Assembly (NCBI RefSeq): GCF_025655475.1
Contig: NZ_JAHTIK010000001.1
Coordinates: 6,930,066 to 6,994,065, forward strand
Direction of reading: 5' to 3'
Length of the DNA: 64,000 bases
DNA from: Kitasatospora sp. DSM 101779
GTDB lineage: Bacteria; Actinomycetota; Actinomycetes; Streptomycetales; Streptomycetaceae
This document shows positions 7,570 to 16,122 of this stretch, piece by piece; the first letter of the stretch is position 1, and every line of letters starts with the position of its first letter. Made by a program: the position numbers and the translations under genes. Under the pieces are notes generated by a model. That model saw nothing but the letters and a program-made list of their open reading frames with translations. It was not told the DNA's origin and made no database searches.

Positions 7570-8283
7570 ATGACACAGGGGTTCGATCTCGTGGAAGGTG
7601 TCGCGGCCGGTCTCGAGGACCGTGCGGCGGCCTGGTGGTTCGTGCAGGACTTCGCGGAGCACTGGGTCGCTCCGCTCGCGGAGGGCGACGGCTGGGCCGA
7701 GGCCGACCTCGCCGCCGCGGAGGAACGGCTCGGGCACCGGCTGCCGGCGGCGCTCCGCGAGGCGTACGGGCGGTTCGGCCGGCGCGAGGACCTCACCGCC
7801 AACCACGACCCGCTGCTCGGCCCCGCGGAGCTCCACCTCGACGCCGGGGGCGGCGTCCTGGTCCTCCGTCACGGGAAGCAGGGCGCCGCCTGGGGCATCC
7901 CGGTCGACGAACTGCACCGGCCCGACCCGTCCGTGGTGCTGGAGACCGGCGGCACCTGGCGGCCCTGGCTGGACCGGCTCTCGGTGGCCCTGGTCGAACT
8001 GGTCCTCTCGGAGTCCCTGCGCGCGCCCGAGGACCGCACCGACCACCTCGAACCGCTCGACGTCCGGACCCTCCTCGGGATCGAGGAGGGCTACGTCCAA
8101 CTGCCCTTCCCCGACTACCCGGTGTTCTCCGCCCCGTCCGGCAGCCGCTGGTTCGCCGGGGACGACGTCCTGCTCCGCGAGGACGACGGCGGCGCCCTGT
8201 ACGTCCGGGCCCGCACCCCCGAGGCCCTCGCCGACCTCCGCAAGAACCTCCCGGGCACCTGGCTGAACGCCGACGGCGCATGA
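7570..8283 (+). CDS. SUKH (SMI1/KNR4)-family protein, possible toxin immunity protein
   Basis: 237 residues. The middle has the SUKH pattern: acidic helix AEADLAAAEERLGHRLP, then REAYGRFGR, an NHDPLL-type loop, a strand LVLRHGKQGAAWGI and a Trp-rich segment. SUKH proteins commonly neutralise polymorphic toxins, but no toxin gene is in view. The ATG follows a leaderless-type -10 box. Its stop overlaps the first ATG of the damaged ADP-ribosylglycohydrolase gene (ATGA), so the two were once coupled. Confidence 0.75.
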   Translation: MTQGFDLVEGVAAGLEDRAAAWWFVQDFAEHWVAPLAEGDGWAEADLAAAEERLGHRLPAALREAYGRFGRREDLTANHDPLLGPAELHLDAGGGVLVLRHGKQGAAWGIPVDELHRPDPSVVLETGGTWRPWLDRLSVALVELVLSESLRAPEDRTDHLEPLDVRTLLGIEEGYVQLPFPDYPVFSAPSGSRWFAGDDVLLREDDGGALYVRARTPEALADLRKNLPGTWLNADGA

Positions 8284-9226
8284 ACCGCGCGGCCCCCCGA
8301 CGGCCGGGCCGCCCGCGCCGCCGGCGCCGTGGTCGGCTCGGCCGTCGGGGACGCCCTGGGCACCCTTCGAGTTCGGGCCGGCCGGGGCCTTCTCGGCCCG
8401 CTTCCCGGCGCCCGGCGCGGGCGGCGAGATGTGCGGCGGGGGCGGCTGGGAGGCCGGTGAGGCCACCGACGACACCCAGATGGCCATCCTGGTCGCCGAA
8501 TCGCCGCTGGAGCGCGGCGGGTTGGACCTGCCGGACCTCTTCGACCGCTTCCGGCACTGGGCGGCCTCCGAACCCAAGGACATCGGCATCCAGACCGAGG
8601 ACGTCCTCACCGGCGGCCTGCCCTGGGACTTGGCGGCAGCGATCCACTTCCAGACCAACCTCCGTGCCGCGGGCAACGGTTCACTCATGCGGGCCGCGAC
8701 CTCGGCCGTCCGCTTCGCCCGCGCGGGGCGCACGGCCACCATGGACGCCGCCCGCCGGATCGCCGCCCTCACCCACGGCGACCGCGCCGCCTGGGAGGGC
8801 ACCGCGATCCTGCACGAACTCGTACGGATCGCCCTAGCCGGCGGCGACCCGCTCGCAGCCCTCCCGGCCACCCTCATCGCCGTCGACCCGGAGAACCGCG
8901 ACCGCCACGCCGCCGTTTGCGCCCCCGACCGGCACCCCGACCGCGCCACCGAGCCCAACGGCGCCGTCTGGCCCTGCCTGGGCTCCGCCGTCTGGGCGCT
9001 GCGCACCACCACCGGCTTCGAGCAGGCCCTGCGGGCCGCCGTCGACCTCGGCGGCGACACCGACACCGTCGCCGCCGTCACCGGTACCCTCGCCGGCGCC
9101 GTCTACGGCCTGGACGCCGTCCCCACCCGCTGGACCCACCCCCTGCACGTCCCCCTCCCCAGCTCCGCCGGCCGCGTCCTGCGCCTGTCCGACCTCCTCG
9201 ACCTCGCCCACCGCCTGGACTCCTGA
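8280..9226 (+). pseudogene. ADP-ribosylglycohydrolase gene with N-terminal frameshifts
   Basis: The frame from ATG 8429 gives 265 residues with the ADP-ribosylglycohydrolase metal motifs TDDTQM and GGDTDTVA and a normal C-terminus. The expected family start (AAGAVVGSAVGDALG) lies just upstream at about 8311-8361 but in another frame. The coupled ATG at 8280 is in a third frame. Removing one base in the C6 run at 8293-8298, and one more base (or adding two) near 8363-8368, joins all three parts. Either the gene is decaying or the sequence has two small indels. If only the 265-residue form is made, it lacks the first conserved helix. Confidence 0.7.
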
Positions 9227-9343
9227 ACCCCTTGGCGGCCCCGCACGCGTACCGCCCACTGCCGGGCCTTCAGGCCGTGACGGAGCTCCTTACGGAAGTC
9301 GGACGGAACGCCCGGGCAGGTCGGCGGGCCCGGGCCACCTGCC

Positions 9344-9349
9344 TATCCT
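9344..9349 (+). promoter_or_regulatory. Leaderless-type -10 box (TATCCT)
   Basis: TATCCT lies at -13 to -8 from GTG 9357 of the response regulator. GGAGG at 9351-9355 is too close to the GTG for normal use. Confidence 0.45.
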
Positions 9350-9356
9350 CGGAGGC

Positions 9357-10097
9357 GTGAACGTGCCCGACGGCGACAGCCGCCCCCCGAACGCCGGCCG
9401 CATCCTGGTGGTCGACGACGACCCGACCGTCGCCGAGGTCGTCACCGGCTACCTCCGGCGGGCCGGGTACACCGTGGACCGGGCCGCCGACGGCCACCAG
9501 GCGCTGGCCGCCGCCGCCAGCGGCCCCGACCTGGTGGTGCTCGACCTGATGCTGCCCGGGATCGACGGCCTGGAGGTCTGCCGCCGGCTGCGCGAGACCG
9601 AGCACGGCGCCCGGCTGCCGGTGGTGATGCTCACCGCCAAGGGCGACGAGTCCGACCGGATCCTCGGCCTCGAACTCGGTGCGGACGACTACGTCACCAA
9701 GCCCTTCAGTCCGCGCGAACTGGTGCTGCGGGTCCGCTCCGTGCTGCGCCGCGCCGGGGCCGCGGCCGCCGCGACCCCTGCGGCGGCCCCCGCGCTGCTG
9801 GCGAGCGGCGACCTGGAACTCGACCCGCAGGCCCGCCGCGCCCGCCGGGCCGGTGCCGAACTGTCGCTCACGCTGCGCGAGTTCGACCTGCTGGCGTTCT
9901 TCCTCCGGCACCCGGGCCAGGTCTTCGGACGGGAGGAGCTGATGCAACGGGTGTGGGGCTGGGAGTTCGGCGACCTGTCCACGGTGACCGTCCACGTCCG
10001 CCGACTGCGCGAGAAGATCGAGGACGACCCGGCCGCGCCGCGCCTGATCAGCACCGTCTGGGGCGTCGGCTACCGCTTCGACCCGGTGGGGAGCTGA
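9357..10097 (+). CDS. OmpR/PhoB-family response regulator
   Basis: 246 residues. The receiver domain (residues 15-130) has the acidic pair VVDDD, the phospho-acceptor Asp in VVLDLMLPG, a Thr in MLTAK and Lys in DDYVTKPFSP. An Ala-rich linker leads to a winged-helix DNA-binding domain (residues 150-243) with LTLREFDLLAFF and STVTVHVRRLREKIE, ending GVGYRF. It is a DNA-binding activator or repressor controlled by the sensor kinase that starts 5 bp downstream. The signal and regulon are not evident. Confidence 0.95.
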   Translation: MNVPDGDSRPPNAGRILVVDDDPTVAEVVTGYLRRAGYTVDRAADGHQALAAAASGPDLVVLDLMLPGIDGLEVCRRLRETEHGARLPVVMLTAKGDESDRILGLELGADDYVTKPFSPRELVLRVRSVLRRAGAAAAATPAAAPALLASGDLELDPQARRARRAGAELSLTLREFDLLAFFLRHPGQVFGREELMQRVWGWEFGDLSTVTVHVRRLREKIEDDPAAPRLISTVWGVGYRFDPVGS

Positions 10098-10102
10098 CCG
10101 CC

Positions 10103-11260
10103 ATGAGGGACCTGCTGTTGATCGCCGCCTTCGCGGCCCTGGGCGCCGGCGCGGCCGGCCTGCTCGGCTGGCCCGCGGTGCGGCTGCTGCGCCGCCGCTC
10201 GGTCGCGCTGTCGCTGCTGTGCGTCGCCGTGGTGACGGTCGTGGCGATGACCGCGGGCACGGTGGCCGTGGCGCAGGCGATGTTCCTGTCGGAGCACGAC
10301 CTCGGCGTGGTGGTCACGGTGACCCTGATGGCCGCAGTGGTCTCGCTGGCGACCGCGGCGCTGCTGGGCCGCCAGGTGGTGGCGGGCAGCCGGGCGCTGG
10401 CCGCGGCCGCACGGACGGTGGGCAGTGAGGACGGTTTCGCCCCGCCGGCACAGCCGCTCGGCAGCGAACTCGCGCAACTCAGCGCGGAGTTGGCGGCGAC
10501 GAGTGCCCGTCTCGCGGAGTCCAGGCGGCGTGAGCAGGCACTGGAGCAGTCGCGCCGGGAGTTGATCGCCTGGATCTCGCACGATCTGCGCACCCCGCTG
10601 GCGGGCCTGCGGGCGATGGCGGAGGCGCTGGAGGACGGGGTCGCCGAGGAGCCGCAGCGCTATCTGACCCGGATGCGCACCGAGGTGGACCGGCTGACCG
10701 GCATGGTGGACGACCTGTTCGAACTCTCCCGGATCCAGGCCGGCGCGCTGACGCTCTCGCCGTCGCGCCTGTCGGTCTACGACCTGGTCGGCGACGCGAT
10801 CGCCGGCGCCGCCCCGCTGGCCCGCGAGCGCGGCGTGCGGCTGGAGGGCGGCCCGGTGGCCGCCGAACCGGTCGAGGTGGACGGTCGGGAGATCAGCCGC
10901 GTGCTCGGGAACCTGCTGGTCAACGCGATCCGCTGCACCCCCGCGGACGGGGTCGTGGCGGTCGCGGCACGGCGTGCGGAGGACGAGGTGCTGGTATCGG
11001 TGACGGACGGCTGCGGGGGCATCCCCGAGGCGGACCTGCCACGGGTCTTCGAGACCGGCTTCCGCGGCGGCGCCGCCCGGACGCCACGGAGCGCGAGCGG
11101 CGGTGCCGGCCCGCACCACGGGGACTCCGGGGCGGGCCTCGGCCTGGCGATCGTCCGGGGCATCGTGGAGGCGCACGAGGGACGGGCGACCGTCCGCAAC
11201 GTCGCCGGCGGCTGCTGCTTCGAGATCGCGCTGCCGGCCGCCGAGGCCGCCCGGGTCTGA
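10103..11260 (+). CDS. Membrane sensor histidine kinase
   Basis: 385 residues. Three hydrophobic segments lie in residues 1-95 (about 3-25, 35-57 and 65-90), leaving almost no external sensor loop, so it may sense within the membrane. A HAMP-like linker follows, then the H-box WISHDLRTPLAG, N-box NLLVNAIRCTP (the usual RYTP changed to RCTP), G1 TDGCGGIPE and G2 GAGLGLAIV. A glycine/His-rich insert precedes the G2 box. It partners the response regulator upstream, and a strong hairpin follows the stop. Confidence 0.93.
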   Translation: MRDLLLIAAFAALGAGAAGLLGWPAVRLLRRRSVALSLLCVAVVTVVAMTAGTVAVAQAMFLSEHDLGVVVTVTLMAAVVSLATAALLGRQVVAGSRALAAAARTVGSEDGFAPPAQPLGSELAQLSAELAATSARLAESRRREQALEQSRRELIAWISHDLRTPLAGLRAMAEALEDGVAEEPQRYLTRMRTEVDRLTGMVDDLFELSRIQAGALTLSPSRLSVYDLVGDAIAGAAPLARERGVRLEGGPVAAEPVEVDGREISRVLGNLLVNAIRCTPADGVVAVAARRAEDEVLVSVTDGCGGIPEADLPRVFETGFRGGAARTPRSASGGAGPHHGDSGAGLGLAIVRGIVEAHEGRATVRNVAGGCCFEIALPAAEAARV

Positions 11261-11268
11261 GCGGCGGA

Positions 11269-11307
11269 CCCGCCCGCGGGGCCGGGAGCCCCGGTCCCGC
11301 GGACGGG
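11269..11307. terminator. Bidirectional hairpin between convergent genes
   Basis: The 12-bp arms 11269-11280 and 11296-11307 pair with one mismatch. The structure sits between the kinase stop (11260) and the opposing secreted-protein stop (11314). Confidence 0.65.
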
Positions 11308-11313
11308 CCGGGG

Positions 11314-11895
11314 TCACTGCGCGAACGGCCGGGCCGGCTCGGTCACCGGCGGCGCCGGGGTGTCGGCGGGCGGAGGGGTGGTGTCACCGGTGGGCGGGGG
11401 AGCGGTGCCGTCGGTGGGCGGCTCGGTCGTGGCGGGCGGTGCGGCCCCGACCGTGAGCACGATCCTCTTCGCGTCCGCGTAGGCGGGGTTGGGCACCGAG
11501 CCCAGGTCGGTCAGCGTGGTGGTGACGATCGCCGGGACGTCGGCCAGCCAGTTGTAGGTCTTCGACTGCACGATGACCGTCTGGGTGTGCGGCAGCCCGT
11601 TGCAGAGGATGCCGGCCGGCGCCGCCCGGGTGGTGCCGAACGAGACGGCCTCCGAGTCCTCCGGGTCGGTCTGCTCGACGGACACGTTCAACGACCGCTC
11701 GCCGGACGGGCTGTCGCAGAGGTAGGTGACATCGGCCCGGACCCGGCTCGGGATCTTGGGGTCGATCACGGCCCGGTCGATGCCGACCAGGGTGACCGCC
11801 GATGCCGGCGCGGCCAGCACGAGCGGGCTGCCAGCGGCGAGTAAGGCCGCCAGGGTGGCCGTCAACCTCCTAGGGGTGGGTGCTGCCTCGACCAT
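11314..11895 (-). CDS. Secreted hypothetical protein, TTA-containing gene
   Basis: 193 residues with a signal peptide (basic PRR then a hydrophobic run to the ASA site near residue 33). The mature part of about 120 residues is beta-rich with two Cys (YLCDSPSG and GILCNGLP), which could form a disulfide. The last 40 residues are a Pro/Thr-rich tail. Family not recognised. The Leu codon at 11844-11842 (codon 18) is TTA, the rare codon read by the bldA tRNA, so its production probably depends on development. It is divergent from the LPMO pseudogene, which also has a TTA codon. Confidence 0.75.
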   Translation of the reverse strand: MVEAAPTPRRLTATLAALLAAGSPLVLAAPASAVTLVGIDRAVIDPKIPSRVRADVTYLCDSPSGERSLNVSVEQTDPEDSEAVSFGTTRAAPAGILCNGLPHTQTVIVQSKTYNWLADVPAIVTTTLTDLGSVPNPAYADAKRIVLTVGAAPPATTEPPTDGTAPPPTGDTTPPPADTPAPPVTEPARPFAQ

Positions 11896-11980
11896 GACCC
11901 GGACGGGCTCCGGCGGCGCGGCGGGGCCGTCCGGGGCGCGGCCACCCGGCCCGCCCCACCTGTCGAGAGGGACGACGCAC

Positions 11981-13034
11981 GTGGCCGACCTCCGCCGACG
12001 GTTACACCTGCTCAGCCTGCTGACTCTGCTCGCCGCAGTGCCCGCACTCGTGCTGGTGGTGCTGGGCAGCCCCCGGGCCGCGGCCCACGGCGCGCCGATG
12101 GCGCCCGGCAGCCGGACCTTCCTCTGCTACCGGGACGCCATCACCCCCACCGGGGAGATCAAGCCCCGCAACGCGGCCTGCGCCTCCGCGGCCGCCACCG
12201 GCGGCACCACGCCGTTCTACAACTGGTTCTCCGTGCTGCGCTCGGACGGCGCCGGCCGCACCCGCGGCTTCGTGCCCGACGGACAGCTGTGCAGCGGCGG
12301 CAACCCCGACGTCACCGGCTTCGACCAGGCCCGCACCGACCGGCCGCTGACCCGCCTGACCAGCGGTGCCCCGTTCACCTTCGGCGACAACGCCTGGGCG
12401 GCCCACCCCGGCAGCTTCCGCCAGTACGTCACCAAGGACGGCTACGACCCGACCGAGCCGCTCACCTGGGACGCCCTGAAGAGCACGCCCTTCCGGTCGG
12501 TCGCCGACCCGCCGCTCTCGGGCACGGTCGGCACGATCGACGACAAGTACACCTGGAGCGGCCCGCTGCCCGCGAACACGTCCGGACGGCACGTCATCTA
12601 CACCGTCTGGCAGCGCTCGGACAGCACCGAGACCTTCCTACTCCTGCTCCGACGTGGTCTTCGACGGCGGCACCGGCCAGGTCACCGGCGTCGGCGACGG
12701 CAGCGGCCCGACCGAACCGCCGCCGGCCGGCGCCGCCTGCTCCACGGCCTACCGCACGGTCGGCAGCTGGTCCGGCGGCTAGCAGGGCGAGGTGACGGTC
12801 AAGAACACCGGCACCACCCCGATCCTCGGCCGGGTGGTCCACTTCACCCTGCCCGGCGGCCAGTCGCCGGCGAGCGTCTGGAACGGTGTCAGCACCGGGA
12901 CGGGCACCGCCGCCACCGTCGACAACGCGGACTGGAACGGATCCCTCGCCGTCGGTGCCTCCACCACCTTCGGCTTCGTCGCCGACGGCGGCGCGCCCGA
13001 CCCCGCGGCCGGGTACTCCCGCACGGTCATGTGA
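11981..13034 (+). pseudogene. Lytic polysaccharide monooxygenase (AA10) with CBM2-like domain, disrupted
   Basis: From GTG 11981 a signal peptide ends in AAAHGAPMAPGSR, leaving His as the first mature residue as in AA10 enzymes. The partner His of the copper brace is in AHPGSFRQY. In HVIYTVWQRSDSTETF an extra C at 12637-12638 shifts the frame. The next frame continues as YSCSDVVFDGG and a linker, then meets TAG at 12780-12782 inside the CBM2 start (SWSGG), followed by QGEVTVKNTGT and the rest to 13034. One indel and one nonsense codon therefore break the gene. Codon 8 is TTA (12002-12004), implying bldA control when intact. Chitin or cellulose is the likely former substrate. Confidence 0.8.
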
Positions 13035-13059
13035 CCGCCGTCCGGCCCGGCCGTCCCCC

Positions 13060-13090
13060 GGCCTGCCGGCGCGCCGCCCGCCGGCAGGCC
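13060..13090. terminator. Perfect 11-bp hairpin after the LPMO pseudogene
   Basis: The arms 13060-13070 and 13080-13090 are perfectly complementary with a 9-nt loop, 26 nt after the stop. The right arm overlaps the first 32-bp repeat. Confidence 0.6.
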
Positions 13091-13144
13091 CACCACGGCC
13101 CGGCCCCGCCCGCCGGCAGGCCCACCACGGCCCGGCCCCGCCCG
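13081..13144 (+). repeat. Tandem direct repeat, 32 bp x 2
   Basis: 13081-13112 and 13113-13144 are identical and intergenic, between the LPMO pseudogene and the PAP2/diacylglycerol-kinase gene. Nothing coding is seen in this interval (13035-13258). Confidence 0.9.
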
Positions 13145-13258
13145 CCGCCGTGGCCGTCCCGCACCCGACGGTGTGGCGGACCGTCAGCCGCCCGCGGGCC
13201 GCTGCGGAGACCCGGCCGACCCGCACCGCGAGGTGAGCACGCCCCGGCCGGTACCGCC

Positions 13259-13264
13259 TAGGCT
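13259..13264 (+). promoter_or_regulatory. Leaderless-type -10 box (TAGGCT)
   Basis: TAGGCT occupies -12 to -7 from ATG 13271, exactly where a -10 box must be for transcription to start at the ATG. Confidence 0.55.
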
Positions 13265-13270
13265 GGCTCC

Positions 13271-14740
13271 ATGAGGGCGCTGCGCAGTCTCGACCGCCGA
13301 CTCTTCGCCCGCGTCGCCGTCAGCCGGCTGCGCGGGGCCCACCCCGTGCTGCCACGGCTCAGCAAGGCGGCCAACCACGGGGTGCTCTGGTTCGGCGTCG
13401 CCGCCGCGCTCGCCGCCACCGGCAACCGCACCGCCCGGCGGGCCGCACTGCGCGGCGCCGGCTCGCTCGCCCTGGCCTCGCTGCTGGCGAACGTCCCGGC
13501 CAAGTACGCCACCCGGCGGCCCCGGCCGCTGCTCGACGACGTCCCGCTCGCCCGCCGGCTGGCCGTGCAGCCGCTGACCACCTCCTTCCCCTCCGGGCAC
13601 TCCGCCTCCGCCGCGGCCTTCACCGTCGGCCTGGCGATCGAGTCGCCCGCGCTCGCCGCCTGCGCGGCCCCGCTGGCCCTCGGTGTGATGGCCTCCCGGG
13701 TGTACGTCGGGGTGCACTACCCGGGCGACGTGCTCGCGGGAGCGGCACTCGGCGCCGGTGCCGCGCTGCTCACCACCCGGTGGTGGCCGCGCGCCGCCGA
13801 GGAGCCCGCGCGGGCCGCTCCGGCCCGGATCGCCGCCCCCGCCCTGCCGCGCGGCGCCGGCCTGGTCGTCGTGGTCAACGCCGACTCCGGGCCGGACGGC
13901 CCCGACGCCACCCTCGTCGAACTGCGCCGTCTGCTCCCCGAGGCGGAGATCGTCGAACGCGGACCGGAGGACGACCTGCCCGCCCTGGTCGAGCGGGCCG
14001 CCGCCCGGGCCGCGGAGGCCGGCGGAGCGCTCGGCATCTGCGGCGGCGACGGGTCCGTCAACCTGGCCGCCACCGTCGCCCGCCGCGCCGGCCTGCCGCT
14101 CGCCGTCTTCCCCGGCGGCACCCTCAACCACTTCGCCCTCGACCTCGGCGTCGACGAACTCGCCCGTGCGGCAGAGGCGGTGGAGAGCGGCAGCGCGGTC
14201 GCCGTCGACCTCGGCCGGGTCAGCGCACCGGACGGCACCGACCTGCCCTTCCTCAACACCTTCAGCATCGGCGTCTACCCCGACCTCGTCCGCGTCCGTG
14301 AACGGCACGAGAAGCGGTTCGGCAAGTGGCCCGCCCTCGCCGTCGCCCTGGTCGAGGTGCTCTCCTCCGCCGAACCCGTCCGGGTCTCCGTCGCCGGGGT
14401 GCCGCGCAACCTGTGGCTGCTGTTCGCCGGCAACAGCGTGTACGACCCGCCCGGTTTCGCCCCGACCCGGCGCAGCCGGCTCGACGACGGACTGCTCGAC
14501 GTCCGCGCGGTCGACGGCAGCCACCCGTTCGCCCGGACACGGCTGGTCGCCGCCTTCCTGCTCGGCACCCTCGGCCGCTCCCCGGTCTACCGCGAGGCCC
14601 GGCTGTCCGCCCTCGATCTCACCGACCTGCGCGGCGTCGCCCACGCCGCGGTGGACGGCGAGGTCGTCGACGCGCCCGACCACCTGGTCCTCGCCAAGAC
14701 GCCCGCCGGGCTGACGGTCTACCGCCCGGCCGAGTCCTGA
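13271..14740 (+). CDS. PAP2 phosphatase-diacylglycerol kinase fusion
   Basis: 489 residues with two catalytic domains. Residues 1-180 form a membrane PAP2 phosphatase with motifs KYATRRPRP, PSGHSAS and SRVYVGVHYPGD. Residues 190-489 form a DAGK/YegS-type lipid kinase with GGDGSVN and FPGGTLNHFA. The pairing suggests control of the phosphatidate/diacylglycerol or undecaprenyl-lipid pool at the inner membrane face. A leaderless-type promoter precedes the ATG. The 3' end overlaps by 22 bp with the convergent gene 14719-15165. The exact lipid is not deducible. Confidence 0.9.
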   Translation: MRALRSLDRRLFARVAVSRLRGAHPVLPRLSKAANHGVLWFGVAAALAATGNRTARRAALRGAGSLALASLLANVPAKYATRRPRPLLDDVPLARRLAVQPLTTSFPSGHSASAAAFTVGLAIESPALAACAAPLALGVMASRVYVGVHYPGDVLAGAALGAGAALLTTRWWPRAAEEPARAAPARIAAPALPRGAGLVVVVNADSGPDGPDATLVELRRLLPEAEIVERGPEDDLPALVERAAARAAEAGGALGICGGDGSVNLAATVARRAGLPLAVFPGGTLNHFALDLGVDELARAAEAVESGSAVAVDLGRVSAPDGTDLPFLNTFSIGVYPDLVRVRERHEKRFGKWPALAVALVEVLSSAEPVRVSVAGVPRNLWLLFAGNSVYDPPGFAPTRRSRLDDGLLDVRAVDGSHPFARTRLVAAFLLGTLGRSPVYREARLSALDLTDLRGVAHAAVDGEVVDAPDHLVLAKTPAGLTVYRPAES

Positions 14741-15165
14741 CCCGGCCCGGCCCCGGCCGGCCCGACCACGGCCGCGACCCCGCGGTGGCGGAGCCGTTCG
14801 GCGAGGAACTCCATCTCCACCAGGGTGCCGGTGAGACCGGTCGCGGCCAGTTCGTCCGCGAGGCGGCGCGCCTCGGCGAGCGAGCGGGTGCCGTCCTCGC
14901 GCAGCGCGCGCAGCAGACCGACCAGGCTCACCGCGGGCCCCGCCGGGCGGACCGCGAACGTGCCGTGCTCCGCCAGCAGCGCCCGCCGGACGGACGCGGG
15001 CGCCGGGCCCCACTCGTCGCCGCAGGAGACGAGCGAGCAACCGGCGCAGTCCGTGTCGATGCCCCAGCCGAGCCGCCCCGACCGGACGAACTGGCCGATG
15101 TCCTCGAGGAGGGCGCCGCCGCACCTCCCGCACTCCGTCGTTCTCCGCACGGCCTGAACGGTCAC
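14719..15165 (-). CDS. Hypothetical Cys-rich (zinc-ribbon-like) protein
   Basis: 148 residues from GTG 15165, preceded by a GGGGGG purine tract 5 nt away. The N-terminus has ECGRCGGAL followed by TDCAGCSLVSCGDEW, five Cys in two clusters suited to a metal ribbon. The rest is helical and charged, with no signal or membrane segment. Family not recognised. The 3' end overlaps the PAP2-kinase gene. Confidence 0.65.
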   Translation of the reverse strand: MTVQAVRRTTECGRCGGALLEDIGQFVRSGRLGWGIDTDCAGCSLVSCGDEWGPAPASVRRALLAEHGTFAVRPAGPAVSLVGLLRALREDGTRSLAEARRLADELAATGLTGTLVEMEFLAERLRHRGVAAVVGPAGAGPGQDSAGR

Positions 15166-15303
15166 CGAGCCCCCCTTTCTCCGGGACGCATCCTGCCACC
15201 GCCTGCACCAGGGACGGCAGGTCGGGGACACCCGGCCGTCCCGGTCGGCCGCCGGGAGGTCCGCCCGGCACCTGGCGCCCCGGCCGACGGGCATGATGGG
15301 GGA

Positions 15304-16092
15304 GTGCCCGAAGGCGACACCGTCTACCGCACGGCCGTGCAGCTGCGGGAGGCCCTGGCCGGCCACCGGCTGACTGCGGCCGACCTGCGCGTGCCCGCCC
15401 ACGCGACCGCCGACCTGACGGACCGCCTGGTGCTGGACGTCGTGCCGCGCGGCAAGCACCTCCTCACCCGTTTCGACGGCGGCCTCACCCTCCACACGCA
15501 CCTGCGGATGGACGGCCGGTGGGCGGTCTTCCGTGCCGGGGAGAAGTGGCACGGCGGCCCGGCACACCAGATCCGCGCCGTGCTCGGCACCGCCGAGCGG
15601 ACGGCCGTCGGCTACCGTCTGCCCGTCGTCGAACTGCTCCGCACCGCCGACGAGGACCGGGCCGTCGGCCACCTCGGCCCCGACCTGCTCGGCCCGGACT
15701 GGGACGCCGCCGAGGCGCTGCGCCGACTCGCCGCCGACCCGGCCCGGCCGGTCGGCGAGGCCCTGCTCGACCAGCGCAACCTGGCCGGCATCGGCAACGT
15801 GTACGCCAACGAGCTGTGCTTCATGGCCGGCGTCACCCCGTGGACGCCGGTCGGCGAGGTCGCCGTGCTCGACCGGGTGCTCGCCAAGGCGCAGCACCTG
15901 CTGGAGGCCAACAAGCTGCGGGCCGAGCGGATCACCACCCGCGACCCGCACCCGGACCGCCGGACCTGGGTCTACGGCCGGGCGCGTCGCCCCTGTGCCC
16001 GCTGCGGCACCCCGCTGCGGACGGCCCCGCACGCCGAGGACCGCCCCGCCGTCTGGTGCCCACGCTGCCAGCGCGGCCCGACCCCCGGCTGA
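15304..16092 (+). CDS. nei: Endonuclease VIII-type DNA glycosylase (Fpg/Nei family)
   Basis: 262 residues. It begins with PEGDTVYRTA, where Pro2 is the Schiff-base nucleophile and Glu3 the acid. PRGKHLLTRF carries the conserved Lys and THLRMDGRW follows. The helix-two-turn-helix has DQRNLAGIGNVYANE, and the C-terminus is a four-Cys zinc finger (CARCG and CPRCQ). It removes oxidised bases and nicks the strand, feeding base excision repair. Start is GTG 15304. It matches the actinobacterial Nei2 type. Confidence 0.92.
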   Translation: MPEGDTVYRTAVQLREALAGHRLTAADLRVPAHATADLTDRLVLDVVPRGKHLLTRFDGGLTLHTHLRMDGRWAVFRAGEKWHGGPAHQIRAVLGTAERTAVGYRLPVVELLRTADEDRAVGHLGPDLLGPDWDAAEALRRLAADPARPVGEALLDQRNLAGIGNVYANELCFMAGVTPWTPVGEVAVLDRVLAKAQHLLEANKLRAERITTRDPHPDRRTWVYGRARRPCARCGTPLRTAPHAEDRPAVWCPRCQRGPTPG

Positions 16093-16122
16093 ACCGCCGG
16101 CGCCCCCGACGGCGCGGCTGCC

